Below, piece after piece: positions 20,375 through 28,382 of a DNA stretch of 64,000 bases. The notes under the pieces are model-generated. The model was given only the letters and a program-made list of their open reading frames with translations, ran no database searches and had not been told where the DNA came from. Made by a program: the position numbers and the translations under genes. Origin of the DNA: Eubacteriales bacterium (GTDB lineage Bacteria; Bacillota; Clostridia; Lachnospirales; Lachnospiraceae); assembly GCA_030539395.1 (NCBI GenBank), contig JAUNSC010000007.1, forward strand, positions 1 through 64,000, written 5' to 3'. Position 1 is the first letter of the stretch. Each line of letters opens with the position of its first letter.

Positions 20375-20440
20375 ATTTTCCCATCCTCCTCTAAGCCGAA
20401 CCACAGCCGGATATAAATCCGGCGGCGGTTTTACATGTAT

Positions 20441-21283
20441 TTAGCGAACCTGATGCACTTTATCCATAAAGCGTTTTACTCTCTCCGGGTCAACCAGATT
20501 TTCAAATTTGCCATCAATTTTAAATGTCGTTCCAACCACTGCGCCGTCTGCGATTTTGAAAATATCTTCAATCGTCTCCATCCTGCATCCGGTATTTGCA
20601 AATACCGCCGTATCAGGAATTGCTTCTTTTACAACCGATAAGATGTTCATATCTGTGGAAGCTCCCGCATTTGTCCCGGAAACACAGATAACATCCGGCT
20701 TATTATTAAATACTGTTGTTTTGGCAATTTCTGCAATCGGTCTGTCCACCAGATAACGTGCAGATTCGGGAACTATATTAAAGAGCATTTTTACATTGTC
20801 CAAACCAAGTTTGCGTTTGTGCCTTACGATTTCTCCCGTGTTGGTATCCCATAATCCAAAATCACTTCCGTAAACACCGCTCATGATTTCACGGATAAAG
20901 CTGGCACCTACTGCAGCTGCCAGATCCAGTGAAGCATACGGATCCCACAGTACATTTACGCCAAAAGGTATTCGGATTTCAGATTTCAATTCTCCTATTA
21001 CTCTTGCCATTGCTGCTGTTGTCTCAGGATTTACCTTCCTCAAATAAGGCAGACTGAATTCATTGGAAAACATAACTGCATCGACACCGCCTTCCTGCAA
21101 TGCAAGAAAATCCTGTCTCGCCAGTTCTACCACTTTTTCCATTCCACCTTTTTCATCAAAGTTTGGGTCGCCTGGCATAGCCTGAAGGTGGCACATTGCT
21201 ATAACCGGTTTTGTCGTTTTAAATACTTCTTTTATCCACTCCATGTCATTTTTATGAACATATTGCCTTCGGCACTTGTCCAT
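20441..21283 (-). CDS. BtpA/SgcQ-family TIM-barrel protein
   Basis: 280 aa from ATG 21283, chosen for its GGAAAGGAG ribosome site. Conserved blocks are VIAMCHLQAMPGDPNFD, GGVDAVMFSNEFSLPYLRKV, FGVNVLWDPYASLDLAAAVG, FIREIMSGVYGSDFGLWDTN and the phosphate-binding end VFANTGCRMETIEDIFKIAD. The family includes E. coli SgcQ and cyanobacterial BtpA and has a (beta/alpha)8 fold with no proven reaction. It lies between the M42 gene and the binding-protein gene. A lyase or aldolase role in the pathway is plausible but unproven. Confidence 0.87.
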   Translation of the reverse strand: MDKCRRQYVHKNDMEWIKEVFKTTKPVIAMCHLQAMPGDPNFDEKGGMEKVVELARQDFLALQEGGVDAVMFSNEFSLPYLRKVNPETTAAMARVIGELKSEIRIPFGVNVLWDPYASLDLAAAVGASFIREIMSGVYGSDFGLWDTNTGEIVRHKRKLGLDNVKMLFNIVPESARYLVDRPIAEIAKTTVFNNKPDVICVSGTNAGASTDMNILSVVKEAIPDTAVFANTGCRMETIEDIFKIADGAVVGTTFKIDGKFENLVDPERVKRFMDKVHQVR

Positions 21284-21370
21284 ATGCTCCTTTCCAGTCC
21301 TTATTATAATTTTCAGGAGCGGGGGAATCCATGGGGATTCCCCGACATCCATTCATATATCCATTACCTT

Positions 21371-22459
21371 TTACTGTGCATTTGCATATACTTCTGACGT
21401 AAACTCATATGCCTCGATATCAGCCATTACATCCGCCTTGTCTTCTTCAGACAGCGGCTGCGGCAGGCATGTGTCAGTAAAACACTGCTCGTATGTAATC
21501 GTGTCGTCTGTGATAACACCTGCTGCAAGTGCTCCGTCAATAACATCTTTCCACTGTTCAGCTGTCAGATTTCCAAGACCTTCTGTAAATTTGCCTTCTC
21601 TTGCTGACTCATCATTGCCAAGAGCCTGTGCCACACGGCCTTCTGCGCATCCAACCGCGCCTTCCCATGTAATCTCAATTCCCGGGAATACTGTCAGAAC
21701 AGTATCTGCTGCCGCTTCAGGACTGTTGTACATAAAGTAAATGCTCTTCTGCATTGCATATAAGAAGGACTGCAGTTTATCTTTGTTTTCTTCATAATAA
21801 TTTGTTCCGGCGATCCACGGGTTAGCAAATGTAGCCAGAATCTCATTGCCATCAATATAATTGAAATCGTATCCCATACCTACCAGCTGTTTGTACTCAG
21901 ATACCCATGTAAACAGGACATCAATCTGTCCTTCCGCCACCATCTGATATCTGGAATCACCGCTCACTACAAATTCCACATCATTCTTCGGATCAATGCC
22001 TGCTGCGAGCAAAGTCGGAAGTGCGATAGTTTCCCATGCAGCATCACCCAGAGCAATTGTTTTTCCTTTCAAGTCTTCCCAGGTTTCAATACCGGAACCA
22101 TTCAAAGCCGAAAAACCAAAAATATTAATAGCGTCATATGCACTGACTGTGGTACACTCTACACCGGCTTCTACCTGACCCAGGTACACATTCGGTGACG
22201 GACAGCAAATATCAGCCTGACCGGTGGCTACCATCTGTAAGTCTGTCGGATTGGCAGCCGTAATCAATTCAACATCAACGCCGGCTTCCTCAAAATAGCC
22301 CTGCTGGATACCAACGTAAATTGCCATGTCATCGATGCATTCCAGGTCATGCGGTACTGCCACAATCACCTTTTGAAGATCCTCAGCGCCGGCAGTTCCG
22401 GCCATTGAGAGTGTCATCGCAGATGCGACAAAAAGAGATGCCATTTTTTTCAGTTTCAT
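21371..22459 (-). CDS. NMT1/THI5-like ABC transporter substrate-binding protein
   Basis: 362 aa from ATG 22459 (GGAGGAAAGAAT just before). Signal peptide MKLKKMASLFVASAMTLSMA followed by GTAGAE; no lipobox cysteine, which is unusual for a Gram-positive binding protein that must stay at the membrane. The mature part has the NMT1/SsuA periplasmic fold: IYVGIQQGYFEEAGVDVELI, QMVATGQADICCPSPNVYLG, and WEDLKGKTIALGDAAWETIA. Such proteins bind pyrimidines, sulfonates, nitrate or related small compounds. One binding protein serves two permease/ATPase pairs here. Confidence 0.88.
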   Translation of the reverse strand: MKLKKMASLFVASAMTLSMAGTAGAEDLQKVIVAVPHDLECIDDMAIYVGIQQGYFEEAGVDVELITAANPTDLQMVATGQADICCPSPNVYLGQVEAGVECTTVSAYDAINIFGFSALNGSGIETWEDLKGKTIALGDAAWETIALPTLLAAGIDPKNDVEFVVSGDSRYQMVAEGQIDVLFTWVSEYKQLVGMGYDFNYIDGNEILATFANPWIAGTNYYEENKDKLQSFLYAMQKSIYFMYNSPEAAADTVLTVFPGIEITWEGAVGCAEGRVAQALGNDESAREGKFTEGLGNLTAEQWKDVIDGALAAGVITDDTITYEQCFTDTCLPQPLSEEDKADVMADIEAYEFTSEVYANAQ

Positions 22460-22527
22460 ATTCTTTCCTCCTTTGAATAAAAAATTATATTTATTAGCTT
22501 CGGCCACTGTCCGAAGATAATATTCTG

Positions 22528-23340
22528 TCAGTCTTTCCACTTAATAAATATTGCTTCTATAATATCTGTGAGCATATAGAAGAAAACGCCAATAATTGCA
22601 ATAAAAATAATCGCACCGCACATCTGTTCCGTTCTGGAGTATGCTTTTGCTGTAATGACCAAAGCCCCCAGTCCTACTGCACTTCCGTTTACTTCCGCAC
22701 TGACACAGGTCGTAGTTGCAAAAATTGCAGATAATTTCATGCCTGTAAATACACTTGACAGGGCAGAAGGCAGATAACACTGAAACAATATCTGTCTCCT
22801 GGTTGCCCGCAGTGAAATCATCATTTCTTTTCGGATGATCGGAACATTTAAAAAGCCGGTAGAAGAATTCAGACACACAATCGCAAAAGACTGCAGAATA
22901 ATTGCAATAATGATGACATCCTGACCTACTCCCATAAAAACATACATCATTGGAACCAGCGTAATCACCGGAAGTGTACACAGGAAATTAATGTAGGGCG
23001 TCAGCATCGAGTTTAAAATAGGGAAGTTGCACATAAATGCAGCCGCGGTCACTCCCACCAGACATGCACAGCACCATCCTGCCAAAATAGATAAAAAGGT
23101 GCGCACCACATGGTTCATGTAGACTTCCTTAAAATCAAAAATCATGGACTGAAATACATTCAGCGGCGGCGACAGCTGCCATGCAGGAACATTATTTACC
23201 ACAATGAACAGCTGCCATACCAGGAACAGACATCCTATACCAACAACCGGCATGACGACAGATGATATCTTATCTCCCCGAACCCGTTTTTTCCTCTCTG
23301 CTACTCTCGCTGCACGAGTTTGCTCCAATAAAGAACTCAT
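22528..23340 (-). CDS. ABC transporter permease (SsuC/TauC type)
   Basis: 270 aa with six predicted membrane segments and the BPD_transp_1 EAA-like loop SLRATRRQILFQCYLPSALS. The N-terminus is basic (LEQTRAARVAERKKRVRGDK). It is the second permease of this operon and differs clearly from the one at 24182-24952, so two permeases may form a heterodimer. It starts 11 nt after the second ATPase gene. Confidence 0.88.
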   Translation of the reverse strand: MSSLLEQTRAARVAERKKRVRGDKISSVVMPVVGIGCLFLVWQLFIVVNNVPAWQLSPPLNVFQSMIFDFKEVYMNHVVRTFLSILAGWCCACLVGVTAAAFMCNFPILNSMLTPYINFLCTLPVITLVPMMYVFMGVGQDVIIIAIILQSFAIVCLNSSTGFLNVPIIRKEMMISLRATRRQILFQCYLPSALSSVFTGMKLSAIFATTTCVSAEVNGSAVGLGALVITAKAYSRTEQMCGAIIFIAIIGVFFYMLTDIIEAIFIKWKD

Positions 23341-23351
23341 CTTCGCACCTC

Positions 23352-24152
23352 CTATACAATCTTACTCAAATCAACTTTTCCGATATATCCTGTCAGCTCA
23401 TGGCAATAATCACGGAATTTTTCTTCTGTGAGAAGTGACAGTGTCCGCGGACCCTCAAAGTCCATTTTTACTTCCTTCACAATTCTTCCGGGATTTGTTC
23501 CCATAACATAAATTCTGTCCGACAAAAGCACGGCTTCTTCCACGTCATGAGTAATAAAGACAACCGTCTTTTTCATGGTCTTGCAGATATTAAGAATTTC
23601 CATGTCCAGCTGTTCCCTCATCATCGTATCCAAAGCTCCGAAAGGTTCATCCATAAATACGATTTCCGGTTTATGTACAAGTGCCCGCATAACACCGATT
23701 CTCTGTGCAACCCCTCCGGATATCTCTGATGGCCAGGCATCCTTATATTCCGTCAGGCCTCCAATTTCCATCAATTCATCCACATAAGCTTCCAGCTCGG
23801 CACTCTGTATCTTATAAATTTTTAACGGAAACGCAACATTGTCTCTTACTGTCAGCCAGGGAAGAAGATTTGGGATCTGAAAAATAAATCCAATTTTCCG
23901 GTTAATTTCCTTTGGTATGCGTTTATACGCCGTAACCTCGACACCATCCACAAAAATTTTCCCCGATGTAGGCTTGATCAAGTCATCAATCATTCGGATA
24001 ATTGTAGATTTTCCGCACCCGGACGGTCCGATCAACGACACAATCTCACCTTCTGCAATAGAAAGATTAACATCCTTTACTGCATGTATTACCTGTCTGC
24101 GGGTCTCAAATATTTTATTTAAATTTTCTATTCTGATTCTTTCGTTTTCCAC
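23352..24152 (-). CDS. ABC transporter ATP-binding protein (SsuB/TauB type), second copy
   Basis: 266 aa. Walker A LIGPSGCGKSTIIRM, signature EISGGVAQRIGVMRAL, Walker B IVFMDEPFGALD and the H-loop FITHDVEEAV. The signature reads SGGVAQR instead of the usual SGGMRQR, a slight deviation. It energises the nitrate/sulfonate/pyrimidine-class importer. It is preceded by the first permease and followed 11 nt later by its own permease. Confidence 0.9.
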   Translation of the reverse strand: MENERIRIENLNKIFETRRQVIHAVKDVNLSIAEGEIVSLIGPSGCGKSTIIRMIDDLIKPTSGKIFVDGVEVTAYKRIPKEINRKIGFIFQIPNLLPWLTVRDNVAFPLKIYKIQSAELEAYVDELMEIGGLTEYKDAWPSEISGGVAQRIGVMRALVHKPEIVFMDEPFGALDTMMREQLDMEILNICKTMKKTVVFITHDVEEAVLLSDRIYVMGTNPGRIVKEVKMDFEGPRTLSLLTEEKFRDYCHELTGYIGKVDLSKIV

Positions 24153-24181
24153 TTGCCCTGTCTCCCTTCATGCTGCATGAG

Positions 24182-24952
24182 TTACTTAATCCAGACTACA
24201 ACCCTTTTCTCTATCTCACATACAATCGTAAAGAGAACAATACCAATCATTGCTACCACAATAATGGTGGCATAAGCCATATCTGTCATCAGTGAACCAG
24301 AATACGCCGATATTTTCGTGCCCAGTCCGCTGTTTCCTGCAGCCAGATCTGCTCCCATTGCTGCAATGGTAGAGAATATACAGCCCAGTTTAAGTCCGGT
24401 AAATACCTGGGGCATTGCATTCGGAAAAATTAATTTGAAAAATATCTGCCTCCTTGTTGCTCCCAGTGACTCAAACAATTCTATTTTTGCACTTTCAACT
24501 TTACGAAATCCCGAAAGTGTATTCAGACAGATAACCGGCAATGCCTGCAGTACAACTGCAATAATGCGGATTTCAATTACAAGTCCCATACGAAGGATCA
24601 GGATCGGAACTACTGTCAGCATCGGAATGCAGATCATCAAAATAATGACCGGTGTAATTGCTTTTGACAGAAGCTTCGACTGAGAACAGATTGCTGCCAG
24701 ACAAATGCCGCCCGGTATGGCAATACAGTAACCTGTCAGGATTACCCTCAGCGTATACAGAAAGTCCTTCAACAAATCTCTTCGAAAACGCGTAAACAAT
24801 TTTCCAAAAATAACATGGGGTGCCGGAAGAATCCTGGGGTCAATACCAGAAACTGCCACGTATATTTCCAGCAAAACCACAATTACCGCCAATAACAAAA
24901 ACGGTGATAAAAAGTGCATCATTCCAGTAAATGATTTCCCTTTCTTTTTCAT
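24182..24952 (-). CDS. ABC transporter permease (SsuC/TauC type), first copy
   Basis: 256 aa from ATG 24952, preceded by TGGAGGTTTTATA. Six hydrophobic segments, starting FLSPFLLLAVIVVLLEIYVA, and the EAA loop SLGATRRQIFFKLIFPNAMP. It pairs with the ATPase at 24972-25751. Longer starts overlap the upstream gene and lack a ribosome site. Confidence 0.88.
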   Translation of the reverse strand: MKKKGKSFTGMMHFLSPFLLLAVIVVLLEIYVAVSGIDPRILPAPHVIFGKLFTRFRRDLLKDFLYTLRVILTGYCIAIPGGICLAAICSQSKLLSKAITPVIILMICIPMLTVVPILILRMGLVIEIRIIAVVLQALPVICLNTLSGFRKVESAKIELFESLGATRRQIFFKLIFPNAMPQVFTGLKLGCIFSTIAAMGADLAAGNSGLGTKISAYSGSLMTDMAYATIIVVAMIGIVLFTIVCEIEKRVVVWIK

Positions 24953-24971
24953 TATAAAACCTCCACATCTT

Positions 24972-25751
24972 TTAACCTTGTATGTCATGCACGATTTTAT
25001 CCAACTGTTTCCGGAGCCGGATAAACTCTTCGCTATATCCAATATCCTCATTTCGTTCTTCCATCGGGATTGTATTGTCTATCTCATGGATAATTTTCCC
25101 CTGACGGTTCAATACAATAATCCTCTGCGAAACCAAAAGCGCTTCTTCCACACTGTTTGTGATCATAACAATGGTTTTTTGTGTCTTTTTCCACAAATTT
25201 AACATTTCATAGGACAACATTTTTCTCGTAATTGCGTCCAAAGCTCCAAAGGGTTGATCCATAAGCAGAATCTCCGGATTGTGGACCAAAGCTCTGGCAA
25301 TCCCTGTCCTCTGTCTCATTCCGCCGGACAATTCATGGGGATAAATATTCGGATACGCATCCAAGCCTACCAGTTTGAGCATTTCACTAATACGGCTCTC
25401 CCACTCTTTTCCCTTTAATCTGAAAATCTCAAGGTTCAAATGAAGGTTCTGATATACCGTCCTCCATTCCAGAAGGTTGTGCTGCTGAAATACAAAACCA
25501 AAATTTTTTAACTGTTCCCTGGGAATCCCATTTTCGTAGCGATTGCCTTTCAATTCAATCGTTCCCAGCGTAGGAGCAATTATCCCGCCCGCAATTTTCA
25601 AAAGCGTAGATTTTCCGCATCCGGAAGGCCCCATAATACAGAGATATTCTTTCTCATGTACAGAAAAACTCAGGTCATCCAGTACGACCGTCTCATCCAG
25701 CCCTTTGTCAAAAACTTTACAGACACCTTCAAAACGCATTAAATCACTCAT
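24972..25751 (-). CDS. ABC transporter ATP-binding protein (SsuB/TauB type), first copy
   Basis: 259 aa from ATG 25751, behind AGTGGTGATTGT. Walker A MGPSGCGKSTLLKI, signature ELSGGMRQRTGIARAL, Walker B ILLMDQPFGALD (DQ rather than DE: the catalytic glutamate of Walker B is glutamine), and an H-loop replaced by MITNSVEEAL (Asn in place of His). These two changes suggest a weak or dead ATPase site that might work as the degenerate half of a heterodimer with the second ATPase. It is first in the operon, about 50 bp from the promoter. Confidence 0.88.
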   Translation of the reverse strand: MSDLMRFEGVCKVFDKGLDETVVLDDLSFSVHEKEYLCIMGPSGCGKSTLLKIAGGIIAPTLGTIELKGNRYENGIPREQLKNFGFVFQQHNLLEWRTVYQNLHLNLEIFRLKGKEWESRISEMLKLVGLDAYPNIYPHELSGGMRQRTGIARALVHNPEILLMDQPFGALDAITRKMLSYEMLNLWKKTQKTIVMITNSVEEALLVSQRIIVLNRQGKIIHEIDNTIPMEERNEDIGYSEEFIRLRKQLDKIVHDIQG

Positions 25752-25791
25752 ACAATCACCACTCTTTTTCTTTTTTGTTCTTTTGCTTTCG

Positions 25792-25802
25792 TTGTAACTA
25801 AT
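25792..25802. promoter_or_regulatory. DeoR half-operator near the operon promoter
   Basis: TTGTAACTAAT at 25792-25802 is the reverse complement of the sequence at 25932-25942 (ATTAGTTACAA) on the far side of the divergent region. It overlaps the -10 element and start site of the transport operon. Confidence 0.55.
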
Positions 25803-25828
25803 GTAGCTTATTTTTGTGTTCTTGTCAA
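25800..25828 (-). promoter_or_regulatory. Sigma-A promoter of the ABC/BtpA/M42/FGGY operon
   Basis: Minus strand: -35 TTGACA (25823-25828), 17-bp spacer, -10 TACATT (25800-25805). It is the only good promoter ahead of the eleven-gene operon. The whole stretch 25752-26066, about 315 bases, holds only this divergent control region. Confidence 0.75.
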
Positions 25829-25924
25829 TATTTTTTTGCACTTTTTTGTTATTTTTATGATTGTATCATTTTTATTATGATTAATTTGATAAATTTCGCT
25901 TTCTTTTCTGTTCTTTTTGTGATA

Positions 25925-25942
25925 AACTAATATTAGTTACAA
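25925..25942. promoter_or_regulatory. Palindromic DeoR operator
   Basis: AACTAATATTAGTT (25925-25938) is a perfect 14-bp palindrome that extends to TTACAA on the right. It sits upstream of the deoR -35 element, about 125 bp from the matching half site near the operon promoter, a distance that allows looping. Confidence 0.6.
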
Positions 25943-25960
25943 TCCAAAACGCACATATTA

Positions 25961-25989
25961 TTGACAATTTATGGAATTTAGCTTATAAT
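25961..25989 (+). promoter_or_regulatory. Consensus sigma-A promoter of the deoR-type gene
   Basis: -35 TTGACA (25961-25966), 17-bp spacer, -10 TATAAT (25984-25989): a perfect match to the consensus. Confidence 0.85.
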
Positions 25990-26066
25990 ATTTCTTATTA
26001 AAATTAATGTTATGCAGAGTTTGGATTTGACAAATATGACTTTAATTTCCGGAGGAATGATTGTTT

Positions 26067-26831
26067 ATGTTTCAGATTGAACGCCAAGAGCAGCTTTTAG
26101 ATTATATAAATAAAGCACATAAGGCAAACACTAACGAACTGGCCGAAAAATTTAACGTCTCAAAAGTAACGATTCGAAGGGACATTGACAAACTGGCCTC
26201 AGAAGGTCATATTGTTAAAACACACGGCGGAGCGGTTGCGGTAACAAAGGGCACTATGACCGAAATTCCCTATGCTTTTAAGGTAGAATATAACCAGCCC
26301 GCAAAAAAAAGAATTGGTGCCGTTGCCGCCAGTCTCATTAAGGACGGAGATATTATTATTCTGGATTCCGGTTCCACAACTCTGGAAATTGCTAAAAATA
26401 TTGTCCAGGACAATATCACTGTTGTCACAGATGACATAAAAATCGCCATGGAGCTTTCCTGCAAGAATAACATATCTGTCATTGTCTGCGGCGGTACCCT
26501 CAGCGATCCTGTTTATACTTTAACCGGAAATATTGCTGTAGATTTCTTTTCCAGGCTTCATGTAAATAAAACTTTTTTGGGATGTGATGCAGTAGATTTA
26601 GAGTTTGGAATTTCCAACCGAACTTATGAGGAAGTGGATATTAAATCTGCCATGATACGGGCGGCAGACGAAATAATCATGGTAACAGATGACAGCAAAC
26701 TGGACAAAAAAGTATTTTGCTATCTGTGTGATATTTCTGCCATCGACAAGTTGATTATCAATCGGATCGACGACAGAAACAGAAAAGGGTTCACAGAAAA
26801 AGGAGTGGAAATTATCACCACGGAAGAGTAA
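26067..26831 (+). CDS. DeoR-family transcriptional regulator (SgcR-like role)
   Basis: 254 aa from ATG 26067; GGAGGA ends 10 nt upstream. A TTG two codons earlier is too close to that site. The N-terminal HTH includes NTNELAEKFNVSKVTIRRDI, followed by the conserved VKTHGGAV; the C-terminal sugar-phosphate sensing domain has DGDIIILDSGSTTLEIAKNI and TFLGCDAVDLEFGISN. DeoR proteins repress sugar operons and release on binding a phosphorylated intermediate. It is divergent from the transport/catabolic operon and probably represses it. Confidence 0.92.
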   Translation: MFQIERQEQLLDYINKAHKANTNELAEKFNVSKVTIRRDIDKLASEGHIVKTHGGAVAVTKGTMTEIPYAFKVEYNQPAKKRIGAVAASLIKDGDIIILDSGSTTLEIAKNIVQDNITVVTDDIKIAMELSCKNNISVIVCGGTLSDPVYTLTGNIAVDFFSRLHVNKTFLGCDAVDLEFGISNRTYEEVDIKSAMIRAADEIIMVTDDSKLDKKVFCYLCDISAIDKLIINRIDDRNRKGFTEKGVEIITTEE

Positions 26832-26847
26832 ATTATGCTGTACATAC

Positions 26848-26883
26848 AGAAATGGAGCTGCGGCCGTTCGCAGCTCCATTTCT
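26848..26883. terminator. Bidirectional terminator between deoR-type gene and GH32
   Basis: AGAAATGGAGCTGCG (26848-26862) pairs perfectly with CGCAGCTCCATTTCT (26869-26883) around a 6-nt loop, between two convergent stop codons. U tracts are short on both sides. Confidence 0.7.
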
Positions 26884-28362
26884 CTAAAATTTCAATTCAT
26901 ATTTTTCCACATCAATCTGCGCGGTTCCTTCTGCCCGGAACGTGATTTTATCCGCATCCAGCGGAGTAAACAATGCCAGTGTACCGGCTTTTTCTCCGTC
27001 ATTTACAAATACCTCCAGACTATACCGATCAAGAATAAATCTGAGTTTTAGCCCTCCGTTCTTTGTCTGAACCGGAATATCTCTGCTGTGCACAATGTCA
27101 TACAAATATCCGGAAAAGTTTCTGTCAAGATTCAGAATACCCTTCTTCGGCATAAAGCTCACAGATGTATGGTAAACGTCATCTGCTGCCACGTTGATGA
27201 TCAGTTTTTTTAATTGGCTGATATCCCGAACCGTTACAGTCATATCCACGGTCCGGCCCTCTACATCTTCAAAAATACGTTCCTGTGCATCGACAGTTAC
27301 ACTTTCATGCAGAATCCTTTCACCCCGATAGTTCAAAATCTCACGGACCGGTGTCTGTATCAGCTTTCCATCCCGGATTTGAAGTTCTCTGGGCACTGTC
27401 ATCTGGCCAAAATATTTCACTCCGGGCGGCACGAATTTAGAATTTGACCACGCCTGCATCCATCCAATCATCACACGCCGCCCATCCGGTGTCAAAAGAC
27501 TCTGGGGCGCATAAAAATCGATACCGCAATCTATAGGCTGCAGATTTTCACCGGTAAACCGGTATGCTTTTTTATCATAATCTCCAATCAGAGCCAGTGT
27601 ATTGTGACCGACATGGAAATCCCTTCCATCCGGAAGCATTGCCATAGGGCTGACTAAAAGAGCCTGTTTCCCATCCAGTTCAAAAAAGTCAGGACATTCC
27701 CACATCCCTCCAAGTTTTGCACTGCTTTTAGCCAGAATACTGCAAAATTCCCAGGCCAGTGCATCCTGACTCCTGTACAGGGCAATCTGCCCGTTACCGT
27801 CTGCATCCATGCCTGCCGCAACTGCAAAAAATGTTCCGTCATCCTCCTGCCAGATTTTCGGATCACGAAAATCACAGGTGCTGCTTCCTTTCGGGAGTGT
27901 ATCCGCCTTAATCACCGGATTGCCTTCATATTTTTCGTAATTTACACCGTCTCCAAATGCAAGACACTGAGTCTGTGCTCCGGATTCACCGCTGAGGTCT
28001 GATGATTTCTGTACACCGGTATACATTAATAAGTGCCTGCCATCGGCCAGTTCCAGCGCACTTCCGGAAAAACATCCAAAATTATCATATTCCTGGTCCG
28101 GGGCCATAGCAATCGGAAGCCGTTTCCATGAAAGCATATCGCTGCTCTTTGCATGACCCCAATGCATTGGCCCCCAAATGTTGGAATAAGGATGATACTG
28201 ATAAAACAAATGATATTCGCCCTTATAGTATGAAAAACCATTGGGATCGTTGATCCACCCGCAGCCGCCTGTAAGGTGAAAAGCCGGGCGCTCTATATCA
28301 CGGATTCGGCTGATATGTTCTTCTTCAAAACCTCTGGCCTCTTTTAACTGTTTACTGATCAT
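26884..28362 (-). CDS. GH32 beta-fructofuranosidase / sucrose-6-phosphate hydrolase-type
   Basis: 492 aa. The five-blade propeller has the nucleophile motif GWINDPNGFSYYKG near residue 35, FRDPKIW (transition-state Asp) and the acid/base GGMWECPDFFEL; a C-terminal beta-sandwich follows. There is no signal peptide, so it cleaves sucrose or short fructans in the cytoplasm after import by the ABC system of this operon. It is the last gene of the operon and starts 20 nt after the LacI gene. Confidence 0.93.
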   Translation of the reverse strand: MISKQLKEARGFEEEHISRIRDIERPAFHLTGGCGWINDPNGFSYYKGEYHLFYQYHPYSNIWGPMHWGHAKSSDMLSWKRLPIAMAPDQEYDNFGCFSGSALELADGRHLLMYTGVQKSSDLSGESGAQTQCLAFGDGVNYEKYEGNPVIKADTLPKGSSTCDFRDPKIWQEDDGTFFAVAAGMDADGNGQIALYRSQDALAWEFCSILAKSSAKLGGMWECPDFFELDGKQALLVSPMAMLPDGRDFHVGHNTLALIGDYDKKAYRFTGENLQPIDCGIDFYAPQSLLTPDGRRVMIGWMQAWSNSKFVPPGVKYFGQMTVPRELQIRDGKLIQTPVREILNYRGERILHESVTVDAQERIFEDVEGRTVDMTVTVRDISQLKKLIINVAADDVYHTSVSFMPKKGILNLDRNFSGYLYDIVHSRDIPVQTKNGGLKLRFILDRYSLEVFVNDGEKAGTLALFTPLDADKITFRAEGTAQIDVEKYELKF

Positions 28363-28382
28363 ATCAAAATCCTGCCTTTATT

